Shown here: in pieces, positions 1-5,634 of the stretch | Layout: the number at the start of each line of letters is the position of its first letter | How positions within the stretch are numbered: the stretch's first letter is position 1 | Source of the DNA: Verrucomicrobiota bacterium | GTDB lineage: Bacteria > Verrucomicrobiota > Verrucomicrobiia > Chthoniobacterales > UBA10450 | Length of the DNA stretch: 6,913 nucleotides | Direction: 5' to 3' | Assembly (NCBI GenBank): GCA_003219115.1 | Contig: QHPN01000233.1 | Span: forward strand, 1 to 6,913 | Translations under genes and position numbers: made by a program | Notes under the pieces: model-generated | The model's input: only the letters and a program-made list of their open reading frames with translations | Told to the model about the DNA's origin: nothing | Database searches by the model: none

Positions 1-8
1 TGTGTTTC

Positions 9-44
9 AAAAAAAACGGGAGGAGAAATAGAATTCTCCTCCCG
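9..44 (-). terminator. Rho-independent terminator closing the minus-strand gene block
   Basis: A perfect 11-bp stem (17-27 pairs with 34-44, arm CGGGAGGAGAA) encloses a 6-nt loop. On the minus strand it is followed directly by eight T (A9-A16 on the plus strand). GC-rich stem plus U-tract is the classic intrinsic terminator, and the T-run is only on the minus-strand exit side, so it stops transcription arriving from coaB and the small basic ORF. This is seen directly; its activity is inferred. Confidence 0.9.
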
Positions 45-104
45 GGTTGAAGTTTGGGTTTATGGCTCCAAAAAGTCTTCGGAGCCGTGAAGGGCACTAT
101 TGCG

Positions 105-164
105 TTAGTGCTTCTTTTTCTTTGCTGATTTTTTCTTGGCCGCTTTCTTTCTTTTTGCTGGCAT
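105..164 (-). CDS. Possible 19-residue lysine-rich basic peptide (histone H1-like tail)
   Basis: A short ORF reads MPAKRKKAAKKKSAKKKKH then TAA: 11 Lys, 1 Arg, no acidic residue, and Ala/Ser/Pro spacers as in the tails of bacterial histone H1-like proteins. An in-frame TAG lies one codon upstream, so it cannot be longer. A G-rich stretch (seven G in a row, 8-9 nt before the ATG) could serve as ribosome binding site. It lies 80 nt downstream of coaB and about 60 nt before a strong terminator, so it would be the last cistron of the block. Nucleic-acid binding is only inferred from composition. Against it: a chance A-rich stretch could give the same peptide, and 19 residues is very short. I do not recognise a named family. 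Confidence 0.45.
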   Translation of the reverse strand: MPAKRKKAAKKKSAKKKKH

Positions 165-244
165 CGACTATTCCCCCCCTTCAATCCGCAATCGCGGTGG
201 GTCTGTGAAGAATTTGAACAACTTCACTGACGCTTCATTCATCC

Positions 245-895
245 TCAGAAATTTTTTGTCAAAACTTTTTTCGCTTTTGCGCAAATTATTTTCACAAGTG
301 CATGCGCGATAATTTTCTTGGATGCGCGCGAAATTTTTTCGATTTCGCCGTTCCGCGAAAAAATCGTGACCGCATTTTCATCGCTTTCCATTCCGATCGT
401 TGGATCGCTCAAATCGTTTGCCACAATCATGTCGCAGTTCTTTGTAGCAAGTTTCGCGCGAGCATGCTCTTCCACGTCATTCGTCTCCGCCGCGAACCCA
501 ACGACGAAAAAATTTCGGAAGCGCGGAAGTGATTTCAGAATGTCGCGCGCCGGGATCAGATCGAGCGAAAAAATTTCGTCGCCCTTTTTGATTTTCGCCT
601 TGGCCACGCGCGCCGGTTTGTAATCAGCGACCGCTGCGCACATCACCAGCACATCACAAGCGCGCACCTCCTCGTGCACGGCATCGTGCATATCATCGCT
701 CGTGATGACTTTCACCAATTTCGCGCCGGCGGGCGGCGCCAGATTCACCGGCCCGGAAATCAAAACGACGTCGTGATCTGATTCGAGCGCGGCTTCGGCA
801 ATGGCGTAGCCCATTTTCCCCGACGACCGATTGCTTAGGAAGCGAACCGGATCGATCGGCTCGCGCGTTGGCCCGGCCGTGACGACAAACTTCAC
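245..895 (-). CDS. coaB: Phosphopantothenate-cysteine ligase, stand-alone CoaB
   Basis: Joins 4'-phosphopantothenate to cysteine using a nucleoside triphosphate, giving the substrate that CoaC decarboxylates in coenzyme A synthesis; cytosolic. The 216-residue protein starts MKFVVTAGPTREPIDPVRFL and carries SNRSSGKMG (21-29), the SGPVNL loop (48-53), AAVADYKP (87-94), VVGFAAETN (131-139), the ARAKLATKN lysine segment (145-153) and the VANDLSDPTIG region (158-168). These follow the ligase half of E. coli CoaBC in order. I chose a GTG start (893-895) overlapping the coaC TGA in a GTGA tetranucleotide. The same frame stays open to 1075, but those 60 extra residues are Arg-rich, do not resemble the family and lie over coaC. 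The ligase is normally the C-terminal half of a fused CoaBC; here it is a separate frame. Family assignment is near certain; the start is likely. Confidence 0.95.
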   Translation of the reverse strand: MKFVVTAGPTREPIDPVRFLSNRSSGKMGYAIAEAALESDHDVVLISGPVNLAPPAGAKLVKVITSDDMHDAVHEEVRACDVLVMCAAVADYKPARVAKAKIKKGDEIFSLDLIPARDILKSLPRFRNFFVVGFAAETNDVEEHARAKLATKNCDMIVANDLSDPTIGMESDENAVTIFSRNGEIEKISRASKKIIAHALVKIICAKAKKVLTKNF

Positions 896-1479
896 GCGAT
901 CAATCGATCGTGCCGGTGCAGAAGAAATTCGGCGCGAAAAGCAATGTCTTCCACCTTCCAGAGGCGGCCGATGCCTTCGTAACCGCAGGCGAGCATGCCT
1001 TCTTCGGGACCAATGAATTCGACGCCACGCGCTTTCAATTTCTCCACGTTTTCCTGTGTGGCCGCGTTCTCCCACATTTTTCCATTCATCTCCGGCGCGA
1101 GCAAAATCGGCGCACGCGTCGCCAGCGCAATGGCCGTAAGCGGATGGCCGGCGAGACCGTGTGCGAGTTCGGCGATGACGTTTGCGGTGGCGGGCGCAAT
1201 TAAAAGCAAATCGGCGTTATCCGCGAGCTCGATGTGCCCAGGCCGCCAATTTTCCTTTTCGTCGAAGAAACTGGTCGTCACCGGATTTTTTGAAAGCGTT
1301 TGCAACGTTAGCGGCGTGATGAATTCCGTTGCGTCCGCCGTCATCACGACAAAGACGTTATGATGTTGTTTCAGCAGCAGGCTCGCCAACTCCGCCGACT
1401 TGTAGGCGGCGATTGATCCGGTGACCCCGAGGACGACCGATTTCTGGTTCCTGCTCTTCGATTTTGGATTCGCCGCCAT
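892..1479 (-). CDS. coaC: Phosphopantothenoylcysteine decarboxylase, stand-alone CoaC flavoprotein
   Basis: FMN-dependent decarboxylation of 4'-phospho-N-pantothenoylcysteine to 4'-phosphopantetheine, the step after CoaB; cytosolic HFCD-fold flavoprotein. The 195-residue product has the FMN-binding start LGVTGSIAAYKSAEL (17-31), the catalytic His in GHIELADNADLLLIAPATAN (His82), APEMNGKMW (128-136, Asn132) and GMLACGYEGIGRL (161-173, Cys165). These three residues match His75, Asn125 and Cys158 of E. coli CoaBC with a constant offset of seven. The ATG at 1477-1479 is the only start before the FMN motif. It is preceded by a pyrimidine-rich stretch with no Shine-Dalgarno, which suggests coupling to gmk, 37 nt upstream. 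The first 14 residues (MAANPKSKSRNQKS) are a low-complexity basic lead. The frame ends just where the CoaB domain should begin, overlapping coaB by 4 nt. rpoZ, often found between gmk and coaBC, is absent. Confidence 0.95.
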   Translation of the reverse strand: MAANPKSKSRNQKSVVLGVTGSIAAYKSAELASLLLKQHHNVFVVMTADATEFITPLTLQTLSKNPVTTSFFDEKENWRPGHIELADNADLLLIAPATANVIAELAHGLAGHPLTAIALATRAPILLAPEMNGKMWENAATQENVEKLKARGVEFIGPEEGMLACGYEGIGRLWKVEDIAFRAEFLLHRHDRLIA

Positions 1480-1516
1480 GGTGAAGGTGAGGTTCGCAAT
1501 ATCCGGCGCGAACGCT

Positions 1517-2128
1517 TCACTGCAAAATCAATCGACGGCTCAAAATTCGTTCCGCTCCCATGATCTGGCGAAATTTCTGGAGGTCTTCCTCCATCGATTT
1601 GCTGATGATGGTGTAACGGTAATCGCGCCAGTGTTGCATTTCGCGCGCGGCGGTTTTCAAACGCGATTCGATTTGCGCAGCTCTTTCCGTTCGGCGTTTG
1701 GTCAAACGCCGGCGCAATTCCTCGAGATTGGGCGGCATGATAAAAACATCGGCCAGCGATTCGCGCACGAAAGAATCGCTACAACTCCGAATCGCAACCG
1801 CGCCCTGGGTATCGATGTCGATCAAAACGTCGACGCCTTTTTTCAAATGATCGATCAATGGTTGTCGCAGCGTGCCGTAGTAATGCTCATGCACTTTGGC
1901 GTACTCGAGAAATTCCCCGGCTTTCACCCGGGCAAGAAAATCTTTTTCCGAAAGAAAGCGGTAATCTTCACCATCGATCTCGTCTGCGCGGGGTGGTCGA
2001 GTAGTGCAGGAAACGGAATAAACGAAATCGGGGGTTTGCCGGAGAGCATCACACAAGGTGGTTTTACCCGCGCCCGATGGCGCCGAGACGACAAACAAAA
2101 TTCCGTAGCGTGAGAATTTGTTACTCAA
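1517..2128 (-). CDS. gmk: Guanylate kinase
   Basis: Phosphorylates GMP (and dGMP) to GDP with ATP, feeding GTP and dGTP pools; cytosolic. The 203-residue product is of normal length (E. coli 207). It has the P-loop SAPSGAGKTT (15-24, Lys22), the GMP-binding segment SVSCTTRPPRADEIDGEDYRF (38-58, with Arg44 and Tyr56), the HEHYYGTLR motif (80-88), the VLIDIDTQGA strand (101-110) and an Arg-rich lid region (139-149). The start is TTG (2126-2128), lying inside the end of yicC: the two genes overlap by 8 nt, with the yicC TAA at 2121-2123. An AGG about nine bases upstream could be a weak ribosome binding site, but translational coupling to yicC is the simpler reading. No ATG precedes the P-loop. 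yicC-gmk adjacency is common across bacteria. Confidence 0.97.
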   Translation of the reverse strand: MSNKFSRYGILFVVSAPSGAGKTTLCDALRQTPDFVYSVSCTTRPPRADEIDGEDYRFLSEKDFLARVKAGEFLEYAKVHEHYYGTLRQPLIDHLKKGVDVLIDIDTQGAVAIRSCSDSFVRESLADVFIMPPNLEELRRRLTKRRTERAAQIESRLKTAAREMQHWRDYRYTIISKSMEEDLQKFRQIMGAERILSRRLILQ

Positions 2129-2996
2129 GGTTTTGCACCTGCTCGCGAATCTTCTCCAGCTCGGTCTTACACGCTACCACCCGCTGCGCGATTTCGGCGT
2201 CATTCGCTTTCGCGCCCAGAGTGTTGAGTTCGCGAAAAATTTCCTGAACGATGAATTCCAGCGTCCGACCGACTGGTTCGTCTTTGCGCAAATGATGTCC
2301 AAACTGGGCAAGGTGACTTTCAAGCCGCGTCAGTTCTTCCGAAATATCGGAGCGATCGGCGAAAAGAAAAACTTCCTTGGCCAGGCGTTCGTCGTCCATG
2401 CCAACCACGAGACCGGTCTTTTCGATTCGTTCGGTCAGAGCCTCTCGAAATTTTTTCAGGACGGCGGGATGAAGCGCGCGAATTTCCTTGAGTAATTGCC
2501 GGATTGTCTGTGAGCGGCGAATCAAATCTTTGGCCAGATGTTTGCCTTCGCGCTCGCGCATTTTGATCAGGTCTTTGAGAGCGGATTCGAGAGCGCGCTC
2601 GACTGTGGGCCAGGCGCGGTCGACCTCAATCACTTCCTCGGGCGGCCGCATCACTCCGGGCGCCTGCAAAATCGTATCGATCGTAATCTGACCGGGTGCG
2701 TCCAATTTTTTCTGCAACGCGCGCATCGCATCGTGATAGGAACGCGCCAACTTAACATCTAGTGCGAGGTGGCGAGCTCCATCAGCCGTGGCATGATGCG
2801 TCACTAGGATGTTGGTGCGGCCGCGGGAAATGCAGGCATTGATGGCCTGACGAATCCGGGTTTCGAGTTCGGTCAGATCACGCGGCAGGTTGAGAACAAT
2901 TTCGCTTTGTTTGCGATTCACCGTGTTCAGCTCCACGCTGAGTTTGACTCCGCCGCAATCGGCTTCTCCGCGGCCATAGCCAGTCATACTGCGCAT
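2121..2996 (-). CDS. yicC: YicC/YloC-family endoribonuclease
   Basis: The family is widely conserved next to gmk; E. coli YicC has been described as an endoribonuclease affecting small RNA stability, so a role in RNA turnover is inferred from the family. The 291-residue product (E. coli 287) begins with the family signature MRSMTGYGRGEA and has the N-terminal YicC domain with LNLPRDLTELE followed by RGRTNILV. The C-terminal DUF1732 part ends with FRELNTLGAKANDAEI and CKTELEKIREQVQNLE (251-291), the most conserved block of the family. Where many members have NHRF after the first strand, this one reads NRKQ. I chose the ATG at 2994-2996 because the signature starts there. The frame stays open to a GTG at 3080, but those 28 residues are encoded by an intergenic repeat and match nothing in the family. 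No clear Shine-Dalgarno is visible. It overlaps gmk by 8 nt. Confidence 0.93.
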   Translation of the reverse strand: MRSMTGYGRGEADCGGVKLSVELNTVNRKQSEIVLNLPRDLTELETRIRQAINACISRGRTNILVTHHATADGARHLALDVKLARSYHDAMRALQKKLDAPGQITIDTILQAPGVMRPPEEVIEVDRAWPTVERALESALKDLIKMREREGKHLAKDLIRRSQTIRQLLKEIRALHPAVLKKFREALTERIEKTGLVVGMDDERLAKEVFLFADRSDISEELTRLESHLAQFGHHLRKDEPVGRTLEFIVQEIFRELNTLGAKANDAEIAQRVVACKTELEKIREQVQNLE

Positions 2997-3010
2997 CGGG
3001 CTATTCTTTG

Positions 3011-3104
3011 CGTCATTCCCTCCCGAAGTCGAGGAATCCCGCGGTGAAATTTTAACGGCCTCCCATATCGGGTCATCCACACTGGCGTCCCGCTCAGGAT
3101 GACG
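3011..3104. repeat. Palindromic intergenic repeat between trpB and yicC
   Basis: The outer ends are an imperfect inverted pair: CGTCATTCC (3011-3019) and GGATGACG (3097-3104). An internal GTCATCC (3072-3078) pairs perfectly with GGATGAC (3097-3103). The segment GAAGTCGAGGAATCCCG (3025-3041) and, on the minus strand, GTCATCCTGAGCGGGA are typical of dispersed repeats seen between genes in many bacteria; that likeness is from memory. The left part lies just upstream of yicC and the right part enters the 3' end of trpB, giving its last Ser codons and TGA. It may fold in the trpB-yicC transcript. Confidence 0.6.
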
Positions 3105-4296
3105 ACGAAAGATGTCTCGCCGCCATCGCGACGTCTTTATCGCCCCGACCCGAGCAATTCATCACGATAATTTGATCGCCGGGCATTTTCGGCGCGACCT
3201 TCGCGATGTGCGCGACGCCATGCGCAGTTTCGAGTGCGGGAATGATTCCTTCGGTTTCCGATAGCAATTTGAAACCAGCGAGCGCCTCGTCGTCGGTAGC
3301 GAAATCATATTCTACGCGACCGATCTCGCGCAGATAACTGTGTTCGGGACCGACCGCAGCGTAATCGAGCCCCGCGGAAACGGAATGGGTCAGCTCGATC
3401 TGGCCATCTTCGTTCGCGAGCAGGAAAGTTTTCGTTCCTTGAAGAACTCCGAGCCGTCCGCCTTGAAATCGCGCCGCGTGTTTACCGGAGCGAATTCCTT
3501 CGCCGCCGGCTTCGACCCCAACCATGCGTACGCTCGTATCATTCAGAAACGGATGGAACAAACCGATGGCATTGCTGCCGCCGCCGACGCAGGCGACGAG
3601 CAAATCGGGCAGTCGCTTTTCGCGTTCGAGAATCTGCGCTTTTGTTTCCTCGCCAATAACACGCTGAAAATCGCGCACCATCATGGGGTAGGGATGCGAA
3701 CCCAGCACGCTGCCTAATATATAATGGGTGGTGCCGACATTCGTGACCCAGTCGCGCATCGCTTCGGTGATGGCTTCCTTAAGGGTGGCTTGTCCAGCGG
3801 TGACGGTGACGACTTTCGCGCCCAGGAATTGCATCCGCGCGACGTTGAGAGCCTGACGTTCCATGTCGACCGCGCCCATGTAAATGACGCATTCGCACCC
3901 GAAGCGCGCGGCCACGGTGGCGGTAGCCACGCCATGTTGTCCCGCGCCGGTCTCGGCGATGATGCGGTGCTTGCCCATCCGTTTCGCGAGCAGGATTTGG
4001 CCAAGCGCATTGTTGATTTTGTGCGCGCCGGTGTGGAGCAAGTCTTCGCGCTTCAGGTAAATTTTCGCGCCCCCAAGTTTCTTGGTGAGTCGTTCGGCAA
4101 AATAAAGCGGCGTCGGGCGGCCCGCGAAGTCGTGCAACAACTGGGCGAGCCCACTTTGAAAATCCGGATCGTCTTTCGCGCGCTCGTATTCGGCCGCGAG
4201 TTCGTGCAACGCCGTCATCAGCGTTTCCGGCACAAACATTCCGCCGTATTGACCGAAGTGGCCGCGGGCGTCGGGCAGCTTTTCAGCAACTGGCAT
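3094..4296 (-). CDS. trpB: Tryptophan synthase beta chain
   Basis: PLP enzyme that condenses indole with serine to make tryptophan, working with TrpA in an alpha2-beta2 complex. The 400-residue product (E. coli 397) has the N-terminal GHFGQYGGMFVPETLM (12-27), the PLP-lysine motif HTGAHKINNALGQ (Lys93), ETGAGQHGVATA (115-126, catalytic Glu115), ERQALNVARMQFLGAKVV, LGSHPYPMMVRDFQ, the phosphate-binding GGGSNA (238-243) and the C-terminal SGRGDKD. HTGAHKINN marks the TrpA-dependent TrpB1 type. The start is ATG 4294-4296, because GAAGG sits seven bases upstream and the protein begins like other TrpBs (MPVAEKLPDARG). A longer frame from a TTG at 4368 adds 24 unrelated residues. trpA is not adjacent: yicC follows and mutY precedes, so the trp genes are dispersed. 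The last residues (LSSSS) and the stop lie in the flanking repeat, suggesting the original tail was replaced. Confidence 0.97.
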   Translation of the reverse strand: MPVAEKLPDARGHFGQYGGMFVPETLMTALHELAAEYERAKDDPDFQSGLAQLLHDFAGRPTPLYFAERLTKKLGGAKIYLKREDLLHTGAHKINNALGQILLAKRMGKHRIIAETGAGQHGVATATVAARFGCECVIYMGAVDMERQALNVARMQFLGAKVVTVTAGQATLKEAITEAMRDWVTNVGTTHYILGSVLGSHPYPMMVRDFQRVIGEETKAQILEREKRLPDLLVACVGGGSNAIGLFHPFLNDTSVRMVGVEAGGEGIRSGKHAARFQGGRLGVLQGTKTFLLANEDGQIELTHSVSAGLDYAAVGPEHSYLREIGRVEYDFATDDEALAGFKLLSETEGIIPALETAHGVAHIAKVAPKMPGDQIIVMNCSGRGDKDVAMAARHLSSSS

Positions 4297-4303
4297 AAGC
4301 AAA

Positions 4304-4308
4304 CCTTC
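4304..4308 (-). promoter_or_regulatory. Shine-Dalgarno that sets the trpB start
   Basis: GAAGG on the minus strand, separated by seven bases (TTTGCTT) from the ATG at 4294-4296. The same motif and spacing precede rnhC. It decides against the upstream TTG start for trpB. Confidence 0.7.
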
Positions 4309-4381
4309 AATGTCCGACGGTTCTTCGCAAGGTTCCGGAGACGTAAGTGCCGCAACCTCCACTTCCAAAATACATCGACCG

Positions 4382-4414
4382 CCAAACTTGATGGTTTTAA
4401 GCCATCAAGTTTGG
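4382..4414. repeat. Palindromic repeat, copy 1, in the trpB leader
   Basis: A perfect 13-bp stem (4382-4394 pairs with 4402-4414, arm CCAAACTTGATGG) with a 7-nt loop. Its core (4385-4412) matches the copy in mutY (4710-4737) at 27 of 28 bases, the only difference being T4395 against C4720. It lies in the 192-bp gap between the end of mutY and trpB, 86 bp upstream of the trpB ATG, and would form a hairpin in any transcript entering trpB from mutY. There is no T-run after it on either strand, so it is unlikely to be a simple terminator. The rest of this gap holds the trpB ribosome binding site and no promoter that I can call with confidence. Confidence 0.85.
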
Positions 4415-4709
4415 GATGAAAAGGAACAAGCGGAAGAGGATTGGACCTCGAAGTCGGCTTCTGGGTTACGCGCGGTTTGGAATCCCGATCACGATTCTCG
4501 CCCGCGTGATCGTGTTGTTCGCGGTGCGCTGAGAAGATCGACAATGGCGCGGCGGTGCGGTGAAGGAATCGGTATCGCGTCCAGTTCCTCTCTTGGAAAC
4601 CAACGTTGGACGCGGTGATCGATTTGTCGCGCCCCCTGGCGGTATACGCGCAACGTCACACGCTGATCAGTGAACGGAAAAACCGAGGTGTGAATCGGGT
4701 GTCTGCGCG

Positions 4710-4737
4710 AACTTGATGGCTTTAAGCCATCAAGTTT
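4710..4737. repeat. Palindromic repeat, copy 2, inside the mutY C-terminal domain
   Basis: An 11-bp stem (AACTTGATGGC at 4710-4720 pairs with 4726-4736) with the loop TTTAA; it matches copy 1 at 27 of 28 bases. On the minus strand it is read in frame as KLDGLKPSS, between WTLPPL and the HPIHTSVFPF strand of the MutY Nudix-like domain, a loop where length varies in the family. It therefore looks like an in-frame insertion tolerated by the protein. Confidence 0.85.
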
Positions 4738-4915
4738 TAGAGGTGGTAAGGTCCACATCCCGCGCCAGCGTTTGCGGCATTGCTCGAGCAATATCGCCTC
4801 ACCGTTTGTGCACCAGCGATGGGATTCAATGAGCGGAACAATGGCTGGGCGTTTTTGTTTTCGCGGAAGCGATGCCGGATCAGGTGCCCGGCAGAATTTT
4901 TTCACCGGGCAAACC

Positions 4916-4943
4916 TGACAGCGCGGATTGACAGCGCGGATTG
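4916..4943. repeat. 13-bp tandem duplication disrupting the mutY Fe-S motif
   Basis: The unit GACAGCGCGGATT occurs at 4917-4929 and again, perfectly, at 4930-4942; one flanking base on each side extends the periodicity to 28 bp. On the minus strand each copy reads AATCCGCGCTGTC, coding for NPRC of the cluster motif. Thirteen bases is not a multiple of three, so the second copy causes the frameshift. Confidence 0.97.
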
Positions 4944-5548
4944 CGAACGGTGCAAATGAGCGATCCCAAATCCATCATCGCGTTTTGAAAATCGCGCGCC
5001 GGCTTCCTGGGAGTCAGCTTTGCCGACGCTTCCCATAATTTTCGCCGGCCAGAGCTGGAATCGATTGGATCACGAATATTGAAGAGTCGGGCGAGAACGC
5101 GGCCGGTGTTGGCTTCAACCAGCGGCAGAGGTTGGTCGAAAGCGAAAACTGCGATTGCATTGGCAGTGTAGCGGCCGATTCCCGGCAGCGATTTCAGCTC
5201 ATTCGGATCGCTTGGGAAAATGCCGCGGAAATTTTCGATGATTAATTTGGCGCAACGGTGAAGGTTGCGCGCCCGCGCATAATAACCGAGGCCCTGCCAG
5301 GCATGGAGAACGTCGGATTCACTCGCGCGGGCGAGCGACCGAATGGTGGGGAAACGCCGGAGCCATCTAATATAGTACGGGACCACGGCGGCAGCCTGGG
5401 TTTGCTGGAGCATGACCTCGGAGACCAGGGTGGCGTAGGGGTCGTGGCTGCGGCGCCATGGGAGAGCGCGGCCGTGGCGGCGATACCAGGCGAGAAGGGA
5501 TTGGTGGAAAAAGCGGGCGCTTTTGGATGACATCACGATATGGCGGCA

Positions 5549-5634
5549 AACGTCCAACGCTGAATGTCCAACCTCCAAGGCTCAAGTCAGAAGATCATTG
5601 AAGGTTGAGCATTGAGCGTTAAGCGTTGGGCATT
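5549..5634. repeat. Degenerate inverted repeats between mutY and rnhC
   Basis: Two imperfect inverted pairs face each other across the divergent gap. 5549-5561 (AACGTCCAACGCT) against 5622-5634 (AGCGTTGGGCATT) pairs at 11 of 13, and 5563-5576 against 5600-5613 pairs at 11 of 14. The right arm is itself a run of variants of TTGAGC/GCGTTGGGC. The arms cover the rnhC ribosome binding site and TTG start. No -35/-10 pair stands out for either gene in this 78-bp gap. Confidence 0.5.
5600..5604 (+). promoter_or_regulatory. Shine-Dalgarno supporting the rnhC TTG start
   Basis: GAAGG followed by seven bases (TTGAGCA) and TTG at 5612. Same motif and spacing as at trpB. The next candidate start, TTG at 5633, has no comparable site. 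Confidence 0.55.

Larger units (their letters stand above)
4489..5533 (-). pseudogene. mutY: Adenine DNA glycosylase MutY, frameshifted by a 13-bp tandem duplication
   Basis: MutY removes adenine mispaired with 8-oxoguanine. The first frame (4880-5533, 217 codons) has LPWRRSHDPYATLVSEVMLQQ (Glu39 = E. coli Glu37), WQGLGYYARARNLH (79-92), the helix-hairpin-helix LPGIGRYTANAI (116-127) and MMDLGSLICTVRNPRC (Cys194, Cys201). It then shifts and ends at TGA 4880-4882. The next frame carries CPVKKFC followed by the C-terminal recognition domain (RWRGMWTLPPL, HPIHTSVFPFTDQRVTLRVY, WFPREELDAIPIPSPHRRAI) down to TGA 4489. The break is the repeat at 4916-4943; with one copy removed the frame joins as C-X6-C-X2-C-X5-C, the E. 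coli spacing, in a 343-residue protein (E. coli 350). As written, the product lacks two cluster cysteines and the 8-oxoG-reading domain. The E. coli Asp138 position is Glu140. The start is ATG 5531-5533. A second repeat adds KLDGLKPSS in frame. Either a recent mutation or a sequence error. Confidence 0.93.

Noticed and set aside
64..86. Second terminator: hairpin GGCTCC/GGAGCC
   Set aside because: Only six pairs with an 11-nt loop and no T-run beyond the stem. It may be a weak structure upstream of the real terminator.
205..227. Hairpin GTGAAG/CTTCAC just after coaB
   Set aside because: Six pairs, AT-rich loop and no T-run; too weak to call a terminator or regulator.
885..905. Programmed ribosomal frameshift making a CoaC-CoaB fusion
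   Set aside because: No slippery heptamer or downstream stem is evident. A GTG start overlapping the stop explains the arrangement more simply.
2997..3080. N-terminal extension of YicC to GTG 3080
   Set aside because: The 28 extra residues are encoded by the intergenic repeat and precede the conserved MRSMTGYGRG start of the family.
4297..4368. N-terminal extension of TrpB to TTG 4368
   Set aside because: ATG 4296 has GAAGG at ideal spacing and gives a protein of normal length; the extension has no family likeness.
3724..4419. Plus-strand open frame of 231 codons
   Set aside because: It lies antisense to trpB, shows no protein-like motif, and arises from the GC-rich codon pattern of the real gene. 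The same holds for 1421-2113 antisense to gmk and coaC.
4297..4488. Tryptophan attenuator upstream of trpB
   Set aside because: A hairpin is present, but I found no leader peptide with clustered Trp codons, no competing stem and no T-run, and the hairpin is a copy of a dispersed repeat also found in mutY.
4489..4905. A separate 138-residue Nudix-like gene downstream of a short mutY
   Set aside because: Its frame begins inside the Fe-S motif (CPVKKFC) and carries the MutY C-terminal domain. The 13-bp duplication explains the split, so the two parts are one broken gene.
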